Origin: Pyxicephalus adspersus
Lineage: Eukaryota > Chordata > Amphibia > Anura > Pyxicephalidae
Length of the DNA stretch: 64,000 bases
Direction of reading: 5' to 3'
Assembly: GCF_032062135.1 (NCBI RefSeq)
Contig: NC_092866.1
Span: forward strand, 21,937,618 to 22,001,617
Shown in pieces: positions 36,951 to 50,429 of the stretch; the first letter of the stretch is position 1; each line of letters starts with the position of its first letter. The position numbers and the translations under genes are program-made. The notes below the pieces were generated by a model that worked only from the letters and a program-made list of their open reading frames with translations, searched no databases and was not told the DNA's origin.

Positions 36951-37420
36951 TACCTGTAATGAATATGAAAACTATAAGGAAGCAATGCTAGATACTTATG
37001 TGTAATGGCAAAGCTGGACATCTGCATTGGTATTAAGGCTCAACAAATCATTTTACTATAAATCTTTATGAAGATAGTAAAGGTCCTAATAATTGTAAAG
37101 GATCTATGAAGTCAAGACTAGTTAACCAGGGCAGCATATGGAGATAAAGTTAAAAGCATGGAAAATGCAATCATTTTTTGTAAAAATAAAAAAGTGCCCT
37201 ACTTAAGTAGTCAAATGATCACAATGCATACGAGTGACATTTTTATCTGTGATTGCTATGGGCTATATTGATCAGTTTAATTTAATGTCAACTACAAAAA
37301 TAAAAGGAAGCCTTGGTTGTTCGAGGATTTGTTTTTTGTTGATTATAGTATTTAAAGTGAACCTGTATAAGGGTAGTTTCAATTTCTATTTCTAAGTCAA
37401 ATGCTAAGGCAGACACTATA

Positions 37421-37598
37421 GGCCTGATTTAATAAAGCTCTCCAAGGGTGGAGAAGATACATTTTCATCAATAAAGCTGGGTGATCCAGCAAGTTTGGAA
37501 TAGATTGCTTTAAAGTAATTTGCTAGCAAATGTTTTGAATCCTGGATCACGGAATAAATTGTATCCTCCCCAGCCTCGGAGAGCTTTAATAAATTAGA
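37421..37598. mobile_element. Foldback MITE, complete copy
   Basis: The left arm GGCCTGATTTAATAAAGCTC and the right arm GAGAGCTTTAATAAATTAGA are inverted, with inner arms TCCAAGGGTGGAG and CTCCCCAGCCTCGGA. Same family as 24417 and 49815. Confidence 0.8.
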
Positions 37599-37920
37599 TT
37601 AACTTAGGTGGAAATAAGGTAACCACTGAAGTCGATGCTAAACTGGATATTTGTCCTAGGTCAGTGACTTAACAGAAAATCAGCCATATGATTAATCTCA
37701 GCACTGGTAGATTTTAGTTTTTTTTTTGTTTTTTTTTGCTGCCCTTTGCATGTATTTTAGGAATTGTAGGTAAAAAAGTAATGAAAATTGTCATATTTGG
37801 ACCACTGGTTTCATTAACCTCGGATTCTCCTATAGATCTCAAGAAAGCGGTCCACTTTCTGACCTTTTAGCGATAAACTTTATAAATATTTTACTTTTCA
37901 TTGTCACAGTTTAAAAATTA

Positions 37921-38025
37921 ACTTTAGATTGTGAGCCCCTTTGAGAGACAACTAGTGACATGACTATGGACTTAGTAAAGCGCTGAGTAATATGTCAGGA
38001 CTCTATAAATACTTATTATTATGAA
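37921..38025 (+). repeat. Tail of dispersed repeat (GCGCT...TATAAAT type)
   Basis: AGATTGTGAGCCCCTTTGAG through AAGCGCTGAGTAATATGTCA to CTCTATAAATACTTATTATTAT is a common anuran repeat tail. It is related in reverse orientation to the start of the 11588 and 35281 repeats (TTATATAG-GCC-A--TATTA-GCAG-). Confidence 0.6.
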
Positions 38026-39347
38026 AGGAGAACTTCTTACTGAAATGAATAGAGGCCATGTTGCCTCTATATGCAGGTATTATCTTTAGAATTTTATAAA
38101 GGAATGAACAGAGTCTAGATGCTACTGGGTAGGCTGTAAAGAACCTGGAAGATCAGAGTTGTAGGTCAACATAGTCTAGCATTTGTTGTGTTGAAAAACA
38201 AACACTAAAAATAAATTATAGTGGATTAAAATATGTAAACTGTTTACTTTTGCTTTGCGTAATACAAAAAATGTTTAATCATTAACCAAGTGATTTGGCA
38301 ATATCCAAGTTTTCCACAATGGTAGACAAATAATTCATTGTTCTGAGTGAACCAAGTCAACATGATTTTTTGTTAAAGCTTGTCATGATTTATTAGGGAT
38401 AACCTAATTCAAAGTTACCATATTTAAGATTAGCTAAATACGTGAATTCAATTACATAATTCTAGTAAAATATTACATTTATGTTGCATTAGGAAATACA
38501 AATCTGGTTCACTGTTCTTTTTAAAGAAACATTAAAAAGATGCTAAAAAAAACACATTATGGCGGACACAATGAGTAATGTTGTATATCTTTGTTTTGTA
38601 GTCTACTTGACACATTCACCTATAAACTTGAATGCGCAATTGCCAGAGGTACAGTTAAAAATAGGTTATGTCAAAGTTCCTCAATGCTTCCCTCAGGGTT
38701 TGTGTTGGCCAGATAAATAATAATATTTTTGCACTGCCCTCATATATTTCCCAGCGGAAGACTGGTAAAAATGAACAGTGACTTCTTATAGGTTCATGGA
38801 CATCTAGAGATCCATAAAGTACAGTGCACATACTTGTTATCTTAATAGCTTAAAGTTTTGGTGCAATCACAAAAATGATTTCAGGCTAAAAGACGACCTA
38901 ATTTTTCCTTAACAGATAAGATTTCTCAGAATAATCCTATTGTGATTGTATTATATACTTATAGCAATGTTGCATTTGGAATGCTTTTTACAAAAAAGAC
39001 AGAGATTTTAGCTACAATTTGTTTGGGAAAAGTAATGAAAACTATATAGCAATTATTATGATAGTGTATATATATGTTATTTTTTTTGTTTTTTACTATT
39101 TTTATACAATCTTCATTCAATAAATATGTAATTAAAACCAGTTTCCATCGTACCATGGGTTAGCTTTGCAACACTGTCATAAGTCAGTGGCATGATGAAC
39201 AGTTTAAATCAGTTGCCTCTTTTTTAACACTGTAAAAAACTAACTATGCTAATGATGTTAAAAGTGGATTATAGTTTAACCATGTGGTTATATAGAAGTC
39301 TGCATATTGGTATGCAACATTTTTTTTTTATGAAACTGTTAAATTTA

Positions 39348-39350
<3 letters not shown>

Positions 39351-39406
<56 letters not shown>

Positions 39407-39446
39407 TATATATATCATGCATACACATACATACACACACACATAT
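39351..39446. repeat. (AT)n/(AC)n compound microsatellite
   Basis: About 65 bases of nearly pure AT, followed by ACACATACATACACACACAC. It produces a false Tyr/Ile open frame. Confidence 0.95.
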
Positions 39447-41259
39447 AGTGTGCTTTTATTTTATGTTCCCTGTAATAGAATTATTTCAATATACATAATT
39501 TGATACCAGTAGAAAGAATAAATATGATTTTCTGTTTCTTTATGCCTGAAAATATTTGAAAGATAGCAGTTGTATATGACTACATCTTTGCCTGAAGAGT
39601 AACCCCCCCCCAACCTTTTTTTTTTCTTTTTAACACCTCCCTATAATCTGTCCAGTTTGCTGAGCAGTATTGACATCAGTGCTACATCAATTTCAAAAAA
39701 GTGGATTATTTTTACAAGACAGCTATTGTGACATATTGGGTCAGTCATAAATGAAAGATATTCATGCAAGCATGCAATACTTGTAATGAAGTCTCACTCT
39801 GACCTTCTGTATGATTGATTCGGTAATTTAGTTTTCTCAGGCAGTGCCTGAAATGAAATGAAATCATGTTGAACAAGTTTTGAATACCCACAGTGCACCA
39901 GGAGAAAGAAAAATCTGCAGCCCCAGAGGCTTGCAAGTGAACAGCTGAACGATTTATCTCTGTGCTATTATAGCCTATGCCAGAATTCAACATTTCTTTT
40001 TTTTCTTATTTGGCTTAAGTACTTAATTCTGCAGGTAGCTCTAAATGGGAAAATAAAATACTGTTCAGATTTAAAATGACAGGACAGAAAGTATGTGCAG
40101 GGCACTGATAAAATATCTTGAATGGAACTGACCTTTCATGTAGCTGAAAGTTACTTGGGAATTTGTCCTTATAATTACCATATAGATTATTTTTATTTCT
40201 TTCCCGCAATGAAACACTTCTCAGAATAGCAGTAGTGATTGAATGGAAATTGAACTTGTTAACATTCTCTTCTGCTTAGTCTGTTGTACATAAGAGAAGG
40301 CAGGCTTTGATGAATTTAAAAATTCCTTTCCTCTCAATATACAAAAAAGAAGACAGTCAAATATATTAGTTGTGGACCTTTTATCTTCTAGTCTAAAAAC
40401 CTAAAATAGATTTAGTAAATTAGCGAAACCATCTGTAATGTTACTTGTGCACTCTCACTAATTTAACAGATAAATAGCTTACAATATGTCTAAAGCCTGG
40501 TAAATATATTTATACAGATGACTTGTACTAGGGAAATGAATTAAATTATTCTCTAATGGGAGATAGTTCGATTTTGAAATTCAGCTTTGCATACTTTTAA
40601 ATGGAGATCTGGTACTTATATGTATTAGATACATTATGTGCCCTGGAAATGGTAAAATAGACGGTGATCCTTCACACATTTTTTGGAAGATTTAGAAGTC
40701 TAACTGCTTTTACTCAAGCCTATTATCCAGTATACCATGCTGTTCTTTGCACCATAGAATGTAAATATGTGTTGGACTTCATTGGTAAATTTTCTAGGTG
40801 CTAGACTACCAATTTACTATCAAGATGTAGTCATTCACACATGGATTATCATGTTTAACTAAAGTAGTACCACTTCTAAATTATAGATCATGTATCTTTC
40901 ATAGGTAGCCTATGAAAAAATAAAGTGTGTATATGTGTAAAATATTTTATAATTTCGCACATCACTTCCGGACTTGAAAGCACAAGTGTATGTGTACGCA
41001 CATAATATATATTTTTATTCCTAAAATACCTAATCACAGGGGATCTGCTTCACTTAAAATAATAGAGATTTTGTTTCTAATAGTACATAAATATTTAAAT
41101 AATAAATCAAACTTCCACAACTACTATATGGTAATGGGGTCTATCATTATTACATAGATGATGCAAATAATTGTGTAGAAGGTGTTCACATTTTCACTAG
41201 ATCTGTGTTATCTAATTAAACAACACCTACTAAATTCACATTTTCCAGCTACACATGCA

Positions 41260-41480
41260 CCATTCCTCAATTATTCAGTGTTGTTCATAAAGAACAGCTG
41301 TTACAATTTGCATTAACTGCAAGTATAGCAGTAAACAGCATGCACAGAGGTTAAAGTATAGTGTGGAGCTATTACAATTATCCATTCAGATTGAGTAAAA
41401 TGAAAGGCTGTCATTACCACATCCTAATCATGGCTGGATTTTAATGTCTCATTAAAGTAATTAGTCCCTCTGTCTGACTT
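41260..41480. promoter_or_regulatory. Candidate conserved non-coding element in intron 3
   Basis: A repeat-free stretch with CAATTATTCAGTGTTGTTCA, ACAATTATCCATTCAGATTG, CCTAATCATGGCTGGATTTT and AAAGTAATTAGTCC. Homeodomain- and GATA-like cores occur close together. Confidence 0.3.
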
Positions 41481-44400
41481 TCAGAGGTTTTTTTTTGTTT
41501 TTTTTTTATTTACTTCACCAATGGTACCTCTGTAGATAGGAATGAATGGAATGATTTGATCAGTTTCATAAATCCTGTGTTTTCTGGTGAATGTGCATAC
41601 AAATACATTAGTCTGTTTGTATTGGGTGACATATTGCAATTAGCCATTTAAAGCATACTGCTTTGTTGTCCATCTATTTGTCATCTGTTGACTATAATCA
41701 AAACATTTAGTAATAGATCAACAATGTGCTATAACTTCCTAATTCACACTAGATTAGTTAAATGCAGAGGGGATCTAAAGAGCAGTGAACCAATATGAAT
41801 TGGAAGGAGGGTGAGCTTTCTGGTCCAGATTAACATGTGTTGTGATGCATGATAATTTGATCACTCTAAATCATTCTGCTAGACTTGTGATTAAGTATAT
41901 TATACTTATATAAAATAATATATATATGTATAGAATGCTGTACATTTTTTTGTAATTAATCTACACTTCAAATATTACTCAAAATCTGGTACAAATAGGC
42001 ATTTGTACTTCTTAGTGGGGGTTCCGACATGAGAAAGCAAAACCCTGCTCCTCTACCATGATGAACATCTCCACAAAAACAGTGGAAAAGCATAGTCAGT
42101 AAAGGGGAAAAAATTCAACTGCAACAAGACAAAAAATATTGCCGATTCCTGGGCCCTCTGCCCACCTGTTCAATAGGACCATAAAAGAGATTGGTAAAAA
42201 CCCAACATAAAACCAATGTTTATCATGTGTGTTGGTTTTTCATTATTTATGAATTGAGAATTATGAATTAGAGAATTGTTATGTCTTTAGTGTAGGTTAC
42301 AGTGATGTGCAAAACACACTAATTTACACCCGCCTATTAGATTTCATTATATTTAAAAATTTTTAGACCAGTGGTTGCTGGTTGGTTATCATGCACTTTC
42401 AGAATTGTACTATTTAGTTATTTAACTTTCAGATAGCAAATATACATTTTGGCTAAATCTCCTTTCTTTACTTTGTCTCTGCCCCACACTGAAGTAATTA
42501 TGGAGGAATGAACAATTTGAACTGTATTTTCCATTATATAGAATCCCAAAGGAGACTTTAAACTGTTGGTTAGCTGAACATTCACCATCTTTGGGTAGGT
42601 GGAACAAAAAAGGGAGCGTCATTGAATAATAAAAAAAGCTTTTCATGACGATCACCTGCTAAAATTGAAATATTGGGAATATTTTCCTTTTAACTTATAT
42701 AAATATAAATGCACATATTTTATATACAAATTAAATTGGCATCTCTATTACACTATTGTGTTATTTGCTTTTTCGAAACCCCTTTCAAAGGGCATCACAG
42801 GATACAGCTATCACATAAAATTGCGTTGGCATTTGATTCTCTTTTTCTCTATACATTTGTCTATTAATGTAAAATAATTATATTATATAAATTACATACT
42901 ATTTGTTCAGTTTATTTTCAACTACATAATGTACATTAGTAATAAGCTGTGTAAAAACAATTATTGCATGCAATGTTAAATAAAAAGGCTTAGCTTTACG
43001 GGAATCTATTTTTGTTTAGATATTTATACAGTATGTTTTAAGCGTTTACTTATATTTCTATCTTTTTCTCTTTATGACCTTATATTTAGCTAGCATTTTC
43101 AATTAATACAGTGTAGGGCCAATGTTGCCAAATGTGTTGCAGATAAAACAGTTATTTCATGGGTCATTAATGTGTTTAATGCCTGGAACATTCTATTAAA
43201 ACAAGCACTTATTATTTTTATGAAGATGTTTATTACTATGGTTAACAGCTAGAGAACAACTACATTTTGAAGGCCATAATCATTCATCTAATGTAGGGTT
43301 TTGCCTTTTGTTTGTGGCTTTCTTGTACTGAATATCTGGATTATAAGCAAGCAGCCAAAATGTTTTTCCCCCCTTTTTCTATGTGATTTAGAGATGTTGG
43401 AAAAATAACATGATGCAGAACACCACACCTTTACCAATTTACTGAAGTGCTACTAAATAGCTTTGAAATGGAATAGGGTTAAAATAAAAGGAAGAAGAAA
43501 TTGTTTTAATGGAATTTATGTGCATAAAATTATACGAAGTACATAAACATTTAGCCCTCAGTTAGTACTGTTCTGAATTTTAATGTTCTGTACTTGTTAT
43601 TTCATCTTATAACATCAGTACAACATAGTTATTACAATTTATACAGCACCCAATAACCATCCAAGTATTAGCAACAAATGTGATTTTGCTAAAAGCAAGG
43701 TTCTGTAACAACAAACATGTTTTACATTTTTTTCTAACTAAATCCCACTTAAGAATTCTAGTAATAACCCAGATGAGATCCGACTGACCTATGCTTTTTT
43801 ACACCTGTAAAAACACATGGTAAATCAGGTTTCCGGTTGTAATTTACTGGCTTTCAGGGCCATTTCCACTTCTCTTACCTAAATGGGGAAAGGTCTATGC
43901 TCTATTCCATATGGAAAACCTTTATATACTGTCAGATGTCAATGGGGTTGATCTACTGAAGGGAATAGTGGTTGTTTGATTAGCAAAGTGAATAATTACC
44001 CTGCAAGAGAATTTGGCTTAGTGAATGAGGTGAAGCTTTTCTGATTTTAACCATCTTGTAATATGCAAGCAAAAATTACTTGCACGTGATGAGTGATTCT
44101 TTGCAAACTGTGTTTTTACTAGAATCACTAACCTAATAAATATTCACTTGTAGGATTGTAATTCACTTTAAATTGAACAGCCTAAACTCCTCTTAATAAA
44201 TCAATATGTATTGGAGTGGGAGGATTAGACAGTTCTCCTGCCGTGGATCTTGAGGAGCAAACTGGGAATTCTGTAAAAATAAGAATTTGGTTAAGATAAT
44301 CTTCTTATAGTTCTTCATTAATGGAACTTGAATATGTGCCCATTTTTGTATACTGTGCCTAGATGAAATACAAAAAAAACTTTCATTTTTAAACTGTAAT

Positions 44401-44759
44401 ATCCATACCATGCCTGGTCCATAAATGTAATGCCCACAAGATACTTTTTATATGCACATAAATGGTCAATTTTATAAAGATGAAGACTAAAGTGAGACTA
44501 TAGAGGTTATGGTATTAGTGCTTATTGGGAGAAGTTAGTCCAGTAACTGGACAGTTACAGCACTGTGTATGCCAGATCAAAATAATCATCAGGCTGCCAC
44601 ACACTGCCATTAAGGAAAAGTACAATTGTCTCCCTAGCCATCTTTTTCTAATAAACTCCAATGGGTCAATACAGACAAAACTACTAAACCTAAGTTGGGG
44701 TCCTGAGCCATTGCCGTTTTACTGCTGCACATTATGAATGTTGATATTTTGTGGTGCTT

Positions 44760-44960
44760 TTTTATTCAGAATGGAATTCCAGTGCAACAGCACTGTTTTT
44801 GTTCATTCTAGTACATTAGGCAGCCCAATTCAAAAGAATAGGCTACCTAAATGTAACACCTTAAGGTTGAACACAAAACACTAGGATGAAATGGTGTGAC
44901 TAGATCCCCAACAGGTGGTATCTCGTCTTACTCCCATTACAAATCCCCAAAATGAGAGGA
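44760..44960. repeat. Possible unclassified dispersed repeat
   Basis: The stretch includes TAGGCAGCCCAATTCAAAAG, AATAGGCTACCTAAATG and AATGGTGTGACTAGATCCCC, a pattern I associate with a frog repeat. No ends are defined. Confidence 0.3.
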
Positions 44961-47900
44961 TTATTCCTTATGTGGCGACAGAAGAATTTTAAGACCTAAC
45001 ACATATACATATGTGAACACATATTTATAAATGGCAGTAAAGTATAATCAACTGTTGAGATCATTGGTATATATTTTTAGCATGCAACATATAGGACAGA
45101 GAACCGTTCATAAAACTTAGAAGATATGAAAGGATTGTATATTTATTTTAGGATAAGCTCTACTTTCTGTAGTCATTACTGAGCATGTTGGGAAAATTGA
45201 CATTTTATTACCTCCTGTTAAATTTCTATGCAATGTCATTTTATTTTACATCAAATCAGTTTATAGCTTTGACTTTTAAATTTAGTTGAGGCAAATAAAT
45301 TAACACATGCCACATCCTATTTTTCAAGTCTTGCTTTACTTTCTCATAGTCCTCTATCTTCTATCTATCAAAATTCTCTAATACAATATTTGTATTCTCA
45401 GTAAATGCAAACTTTCTTTGTGGTAAAATACATTCTTGCATTCAATCCGTCATTCTTCAACAATTCCAGTATAACAATATTTAGCATGCAAACAAAATCC
45501 TAAAAGCCATTTTAAATAGCCTGCATTGAATTACTACATTCTCAATAGTCTGAAGATGAGCAATTAGAACTCTGTTTCTCAAGTAATTAATATTTTAATC
45601 ACCTTGAAATTTGGTTATGACTTTCTAATTATAATTAAAAATGACATACCATTCCTTTAATCAACAAATGTGTTGTGCTATTTTTACTTCTCTATTTATT
45701 CACAATTATTTTTAGCTTTACCTAAATAGGATACGCAATTGGTCATACATAAGCAACTTATTAAAACTACTACCTACAAATAACTTTTAGTAAAGGATAT
45801 CACCCACCATGCCTTCACCATACCATCTAAAAGAGATCCATTTCTGGCCAGTTTCTGACTTATTGCCCAAATTCCACAAAATGTAATTTTCTGCCAAATG
45901 GCAAATGAAAAACGAACGATAAAAAAGTTTTTTTATGAGATAGATTTCAGAAAGAAACCGTGTGTTTCCTTTCTTCATTTTTTGACCTGGCCAAAATAAT
46001 TTTTTTTTTTAGATATGTACCCCCACTTAATCCATTCTAAAACTAGAATATGAGAACTTAAAAGTTAGAAGTAAATGGAAGTTGCCGATTCACAATTACT
46101 ATTGGAAGAGTGGGAGGTCCTATGTTTAACCACTACCCTGGATTTCCCATCTATAAATAAACGTATACAATAACGTAATACTCATTAAACAAACATCCAG
46201 GACCCAATAAACAGAAACATCTAGGACAACAAAGATAGAGGAAATGACATTAACGATCTGTCTTTGATTCAGAAAAAGGCAACTTCTCAAAGCTGTGTTT
46301 TCTTTAAACCCCCAAATCAGAGCAGCACTATGGGCCTTTGGCATTCCTTTTTAAAAGTAACAGTTCACCCATAAGCAGATACTAATACTGGTGTAGTTTT
46401 GTGGGCTTAAAAGTACATTTACAGAATCTCATGTATGAGGCATATGTATTGACCCTTCTTTATAAGGACTTGCAAGAATAAATCAAATAGTACAGTTACT
46501 CTCTATGTAAATATTGTGTTTAGTAAATTAGATCCAATATTTAAAGAAATAATTATGACCAGGATAAAATGTTAATGGTAATAAAATGATGGCCATTTTT
46601 TTTATTAACTTTTAGTAAAAAGATTGTGAAGGAGATGAATGTTAAAACATACTTGCTGAGCATTCCTAAACATTTAGAAACAGCATATTGTGGAAAATAC
46701 CCTTATCTTAACTTTTCCTAGTCTTTCCATTTTAAACTAATGCTAAATAAAAATGTTCCACTTTGTGGCAATGTCCTTTCAATGTATATAGAAACTCCCT
46801 GAATAGGAACTCATTAGCCATAAAAGACTTGAATTGAAAATGTCTAATAGAACACAAAGTTGACAAAAAAGTGCCTTCTTGTGGATTGACACACCATGCC
46901 AATGGTTCCATTCTCCTAATGAGTGGGAATGAAACAAGCATTCTTGAATGGGGGTCAGACCTGGTCCTCAGGAGCCATGGGCCCGCTAATGATTGTTACC
47001 TCTGCTTCCCCTGTTGCTATGCTACCTACCATCTTCTGTCTTGTTTAAACGGTTCTGTTGACCTGCTTTTTATTTATCATTACCGTTTTCTAGACCAGTT
47101 AGCTCACTAACTGAACACATGCTTATCTCTCTTGTTGAGTTTACATAGAAATTGCTTTCCCAGCTGCTAAAAAGATAGCACATAATATTTCACCTGTCTC
47201 TGCTATCTCGTATAAAAACTGTTTTGTATTATGTCTATATAGTTACTTTTTAACGGTCTGTAAAATGTGTTAGTGACAAATGCATACTGATTTTAAGATG
47301 TAACTGGAGTTCTGCTTTTATAACGCAATTCTGTGTTGTGTAAAATGAGATTTAAAAGATTTTGGTTTTAAACAGTTATGTTACAATTCAAATAGAAAAA
47401 AAATATAATGTTTTATATCTAAAGGCATATTTTTTTTTTGTTTTTTCTTAACATCTTTTAAATCTAGGTTGACCTTTTGTTTAGTTTTTGTACTGGATTA
47501 CTGGCTAGGAAAATTGTTTATTTCAAACTTGTCCTTGAATATTTTCTTCTGTAAACAAAGTATTATTTAAGCTATGCAGATTTTTAGGTAAAATGGTTAT
47601 TGATCATCCCACTCAAAAACATTTTGTTTAAAGCCCAACATTAAATATGGCTAATTGTATTAATTTGTTTACCAGATTATAAACAGTTTATAGATGGACC
47701 AAATTATACACAGCAAGACAGATCTTTTCACTTGCTGAATTCTGAGATGAGTGAAAATGTCAGTGAAATGTATTCCCATATAACACCCAAAGCAAGAAAA
47801 ATAGATGCCAGACTACATTTCTCATCCCAAAAGGATGTGGTTGGAGCTGCAGATTGCGCGGAGACATTTCGTGTATAATATGATAAAAACACCACAACTG

Positions 47901-48105
47901 TACCACAGGCAAATTCTTGTAACAAAAGGGATCCAATTACTCATGTTTTAGCTAAATCCAAGGCTTTGGGGCAGTTAAGGACTGGTCGACAGTGGTAAAA
48001 AATTGTAAAACAAGATGTTGGCTATTTGCTCTTGCTTTAATTTATCTGCTGTTAATTTGTGGATTTATAGTTTCATACACTTTACCTCTTTTTATTTTTT
48101 TTTAG

Positions 48106-48375
48106 GATCAGAGACAAGCTCAGATGTCCCAGTATCGGCAGGATCACTCCCTAATTATGAGATCTCTGGTACATATGTCTGATGTTGCACGGTCAGGAAT
48201 AATGTCTTCAAGTCAACTGACCACCATAAACCAGTCCCAGCTCAGTGCGCAGTTAGGACTAAACATTGGCGGGACTGCCATTCCTCATACTTCACCCTCC
48301 CCACCAGCCAGCAAGTCTGCAACACCTTCTCCTTCAAGCTCCATCAATGAAGAAGATGTAGATGATACCAACAGG
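48106..48375 (+). CDS. TOX3: TOX3 coding exon 4 (Ser/Pro-rich linker)
   Basis: A 270-nt phase-0 exon giving 90 residues, starting [13 protein letters not shown] and ending EEDVDDTNR. It carries the strongly conserved TOX-family block [16 protein letters not shown] followed by a Ser/Pro-rich stretch ([17 protein letters not shown]) and a short acidic run. This is the linker between the N-terminal activation region and the HMG box; no enzymatic or folded domain is expected. The acceptor is TTTTTTTTTAG and the donor is AGG|GTGTGT, a weaker donor than the others (GTGTGT rather than GTAAGT). Reading past the donor meets a stop after nine codons, which supports splicing here. Confidence 0.95.
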
Positions 48376-49104
48376 GTGTGTATTAGAAAATACATTTCAA
48401 ATAATTAAGATCATTGTGAACTATTCATTTCCATTTAAAAAGATTTTGTAAACGCTAAACTCCCAGACGTTTTTTAGTAGGATTGGGAGGGATTACATGT
48501 TTCTGCCTTTTGCAGTTTGTTTGTTTTTAAGTTAAATTAAAAATAAAATTAACACGATTACCATAGAATTGTTGCTTGGTTTTTGAACTTTTGGGTCATT
48601 TGCCTTAAAAAAAAAACAAAAAAAAAAAAAACAGGATTTTTATTACTCAAATGTTTCCTGGTCAATGACCCAGAAATCAAAGCATTTCAATGGTTATAGT
48701 GGTTAGCTAATATTTTCCAAAGGATATCGGCATTGGTAGCGCTAATATTTTATTTATGAAATGTATCCTATACGCTGCAAGAGTGCGCTCTATACTTAAG
48801 TGCAACTTTTCATGTATATCTAAGTGTGGCACATGTTCTTTTCTAATTGACACCAATGCATACAAGTATTTAAATGTACAAGATCAATAACTTCAAGTAC
48901 TAAACATTAGTTTTTAGAAAGTTAGTTGCTCTGCACCCATGGTTTATGGTTTATAATACAAACTACAAATTTTACCAAAGTATTAAAGTTATATTATAGT
49001 TTTTGAAATGCCATATACAGTGGTGTGACCATGATGCACACAGATTGTTTAATGTTGTTTGAAGTCCAAAGAAATGTTTATCTAAAATATTTTTTAACCT
49101 TTAG
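48376..49104 (+). other. TOX3: TOX3 intron 4
   Basis: A short 729-nt intron, AT-rich, with an interrupted A-run near 48608-48633 and no recognisable repeat or conserved block. The acceptor is TTTTTTAACCTTTAG. Nothing else is seen in it. Confidence 0.9.
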
Positions 49105-49332
49105 ACTATTGGAGAAAAAAGAGCTGCTCCAGATTCTGGAAAGAAACCGAAGACCCCAAAGAAGAAGAAAAAGAAAGATCCCAATGAACCTCAGAAGCCA
49201 GTGTCTGCATATGCCCTGTTTTTTAGGGACACCCAAGCAGCAATCAAAGGTCAAAACCCCAATGCTACTTTTGGAGAAGTGTCAAAAATTGTGGCTTCTA
49301 TGTGGGATGGCCTTGGAGATGAGCAAAAACAG
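49105..49332 (+). CDS. TOX3: TOX3 coding exon 5 (nuclear localisation signal and first part of HMG box)
   Basis: A 228-nt phase-0 exon giving 76 residues from [14 protein letters not shown] to GLGDEQKQ. The lysine run ([12 protein letters not shown], about 49141-49176) is the family's bipartite nuclear localisation signal. The HMG box begins at about DPNEPQKP (49177) and includes the diagnostic block [19 protein letters not shown] and the helix containing [15 protein letters not shown]. The HMG box bends DNA or binds it by structure; in TOX proteins it is of the single-box, sequence-independent type. It is nearly identical to human (DGLGDEQ against DSLGEEQ, from memory), as expected for the most constrained part of the gene. 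Donor CAG|GTATGA. Confidence 0.97.
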
Positions 49333-49814
49333 GTATGATGAAATAAAGATTTTATTGTTTAATTTGCTAAGAAACATAAGCTGTTCCCCTAGCAAAATTG
49401 ATTTATACTTTGCAAGGAATCACATTGCTTTGTAAACAACCCGAACCTAAATTTCAATGGTATGAATATTATCAATCAAGTACATATGATGTTGAAATAG
49501 AAAAAGAATACTTGTACTGTTATGCACAGTTTATGCAAAGATAAAAAAACACACACAACCTAACTTCAGCTAACATTCCGAAGCTGTTAAAACAAAAAAT
49601 TAACCATGTGAATAAAAACTGATTGGTGTAAGCCTCCCTGGTAGTGCATATGTCTGTATACACTACAGTTCCTGACAAAATAGTGCAGCCAAGCAAATTG
49701 TGTGTTGCAGTATGTTGTAGCACAGGTGGGTTGAAGTGGTGCCATTCAACATGACTGACATTACAGCACACCAATGCACATACAACTGCATTACTGCCTG
49801 CTGAATAAAACGAA

Positions 49815-50022
49815 GGACCTGGTTTAAGCTCTCCAAGAGTGAAGTTAGACTATCATGGGAGAACCTGGGTGATCCAACAAACTTGGAATAGATCTGGTCC
49901 AGGTTTAAAAACATTTGCCAATAGCAAATAATTTTTAAGAAATCCATTCCAGGTTTGTGTAATCACCCAGGTTCCCCCAATCTATCTTCTCCTGTCGTAG
50001 AGAGCTTTAATAAATCAGGCCC
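49815..50022. mobile_element. Foldback MITE, complete copy in intron 5
   Basis: Left arm GGACCTGGTTTAAGCTCTCC, right arm AGAGCTTTAATAAATCAGGC. The arms are long inverted repeats containing TAGACTATCATGGGAGAACC on the left and GGTTCCCCCAATCTATCTTC on the right. It lies about 480 bases after the HMG-box exon 5. Confidence 0.82.
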
Positions 50023-50429
50023 AATGTGTTGTGTGTGAAGGGACTCCAATGGTCAATTTTACTACTATTACCTTTATTAACTTTAAATATCCCCTAATGT
50101 AAATAACATTGTGGCAGTCACTTATTTATAACTGTTTTTGAACAGCTTATATACAGGCACAGAGCATCAGAAACAGATGCCAACACGTTTTATGAAAATA
50201 TTAGGAAATGGCATGCAAACCTGAACAATTAAGTTTATTTACAAATAATATTTACTAAGTAATGACTCAAGAAAAAACACACCACACATGAATACCTTTA
50301 TAGTGCTTTGTTTTCCCCTTTATACAATTTTATGGCATTCCTGATCTGTAATGTTAAAAATGATAATGCTGAATAAATTGCATTTAAAGGTGTTCACATT
50401 TAGCTATCCTTATCATTAGAATTGTGGCC

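Larger units (their letters stand above)
34049..48105 (+). other. TOX3: TOX3 intron 3
   Basis: The largest complete intron in the window, 14.1 kb, from GTAAGT to a TTTTTATTTTTTTTTAG acceptor. It contains an unclassified repeat fragment (35281-35443), a small inverted-repeat element (35471-35589), a fragment of another anuran repeat (35871-35912), a foldback element (37421-37598), a repeat tail (37921-38025), a TA microsatellite (39351-39416) and candidate conserved segments (36700-36950, 41260-41480). The other stretches (34330-35270, 38030-39340, 39450-41250, 41490-44750, 44970-48100) are AT-rich, with no gene that I can see. Confidence 0.85.
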
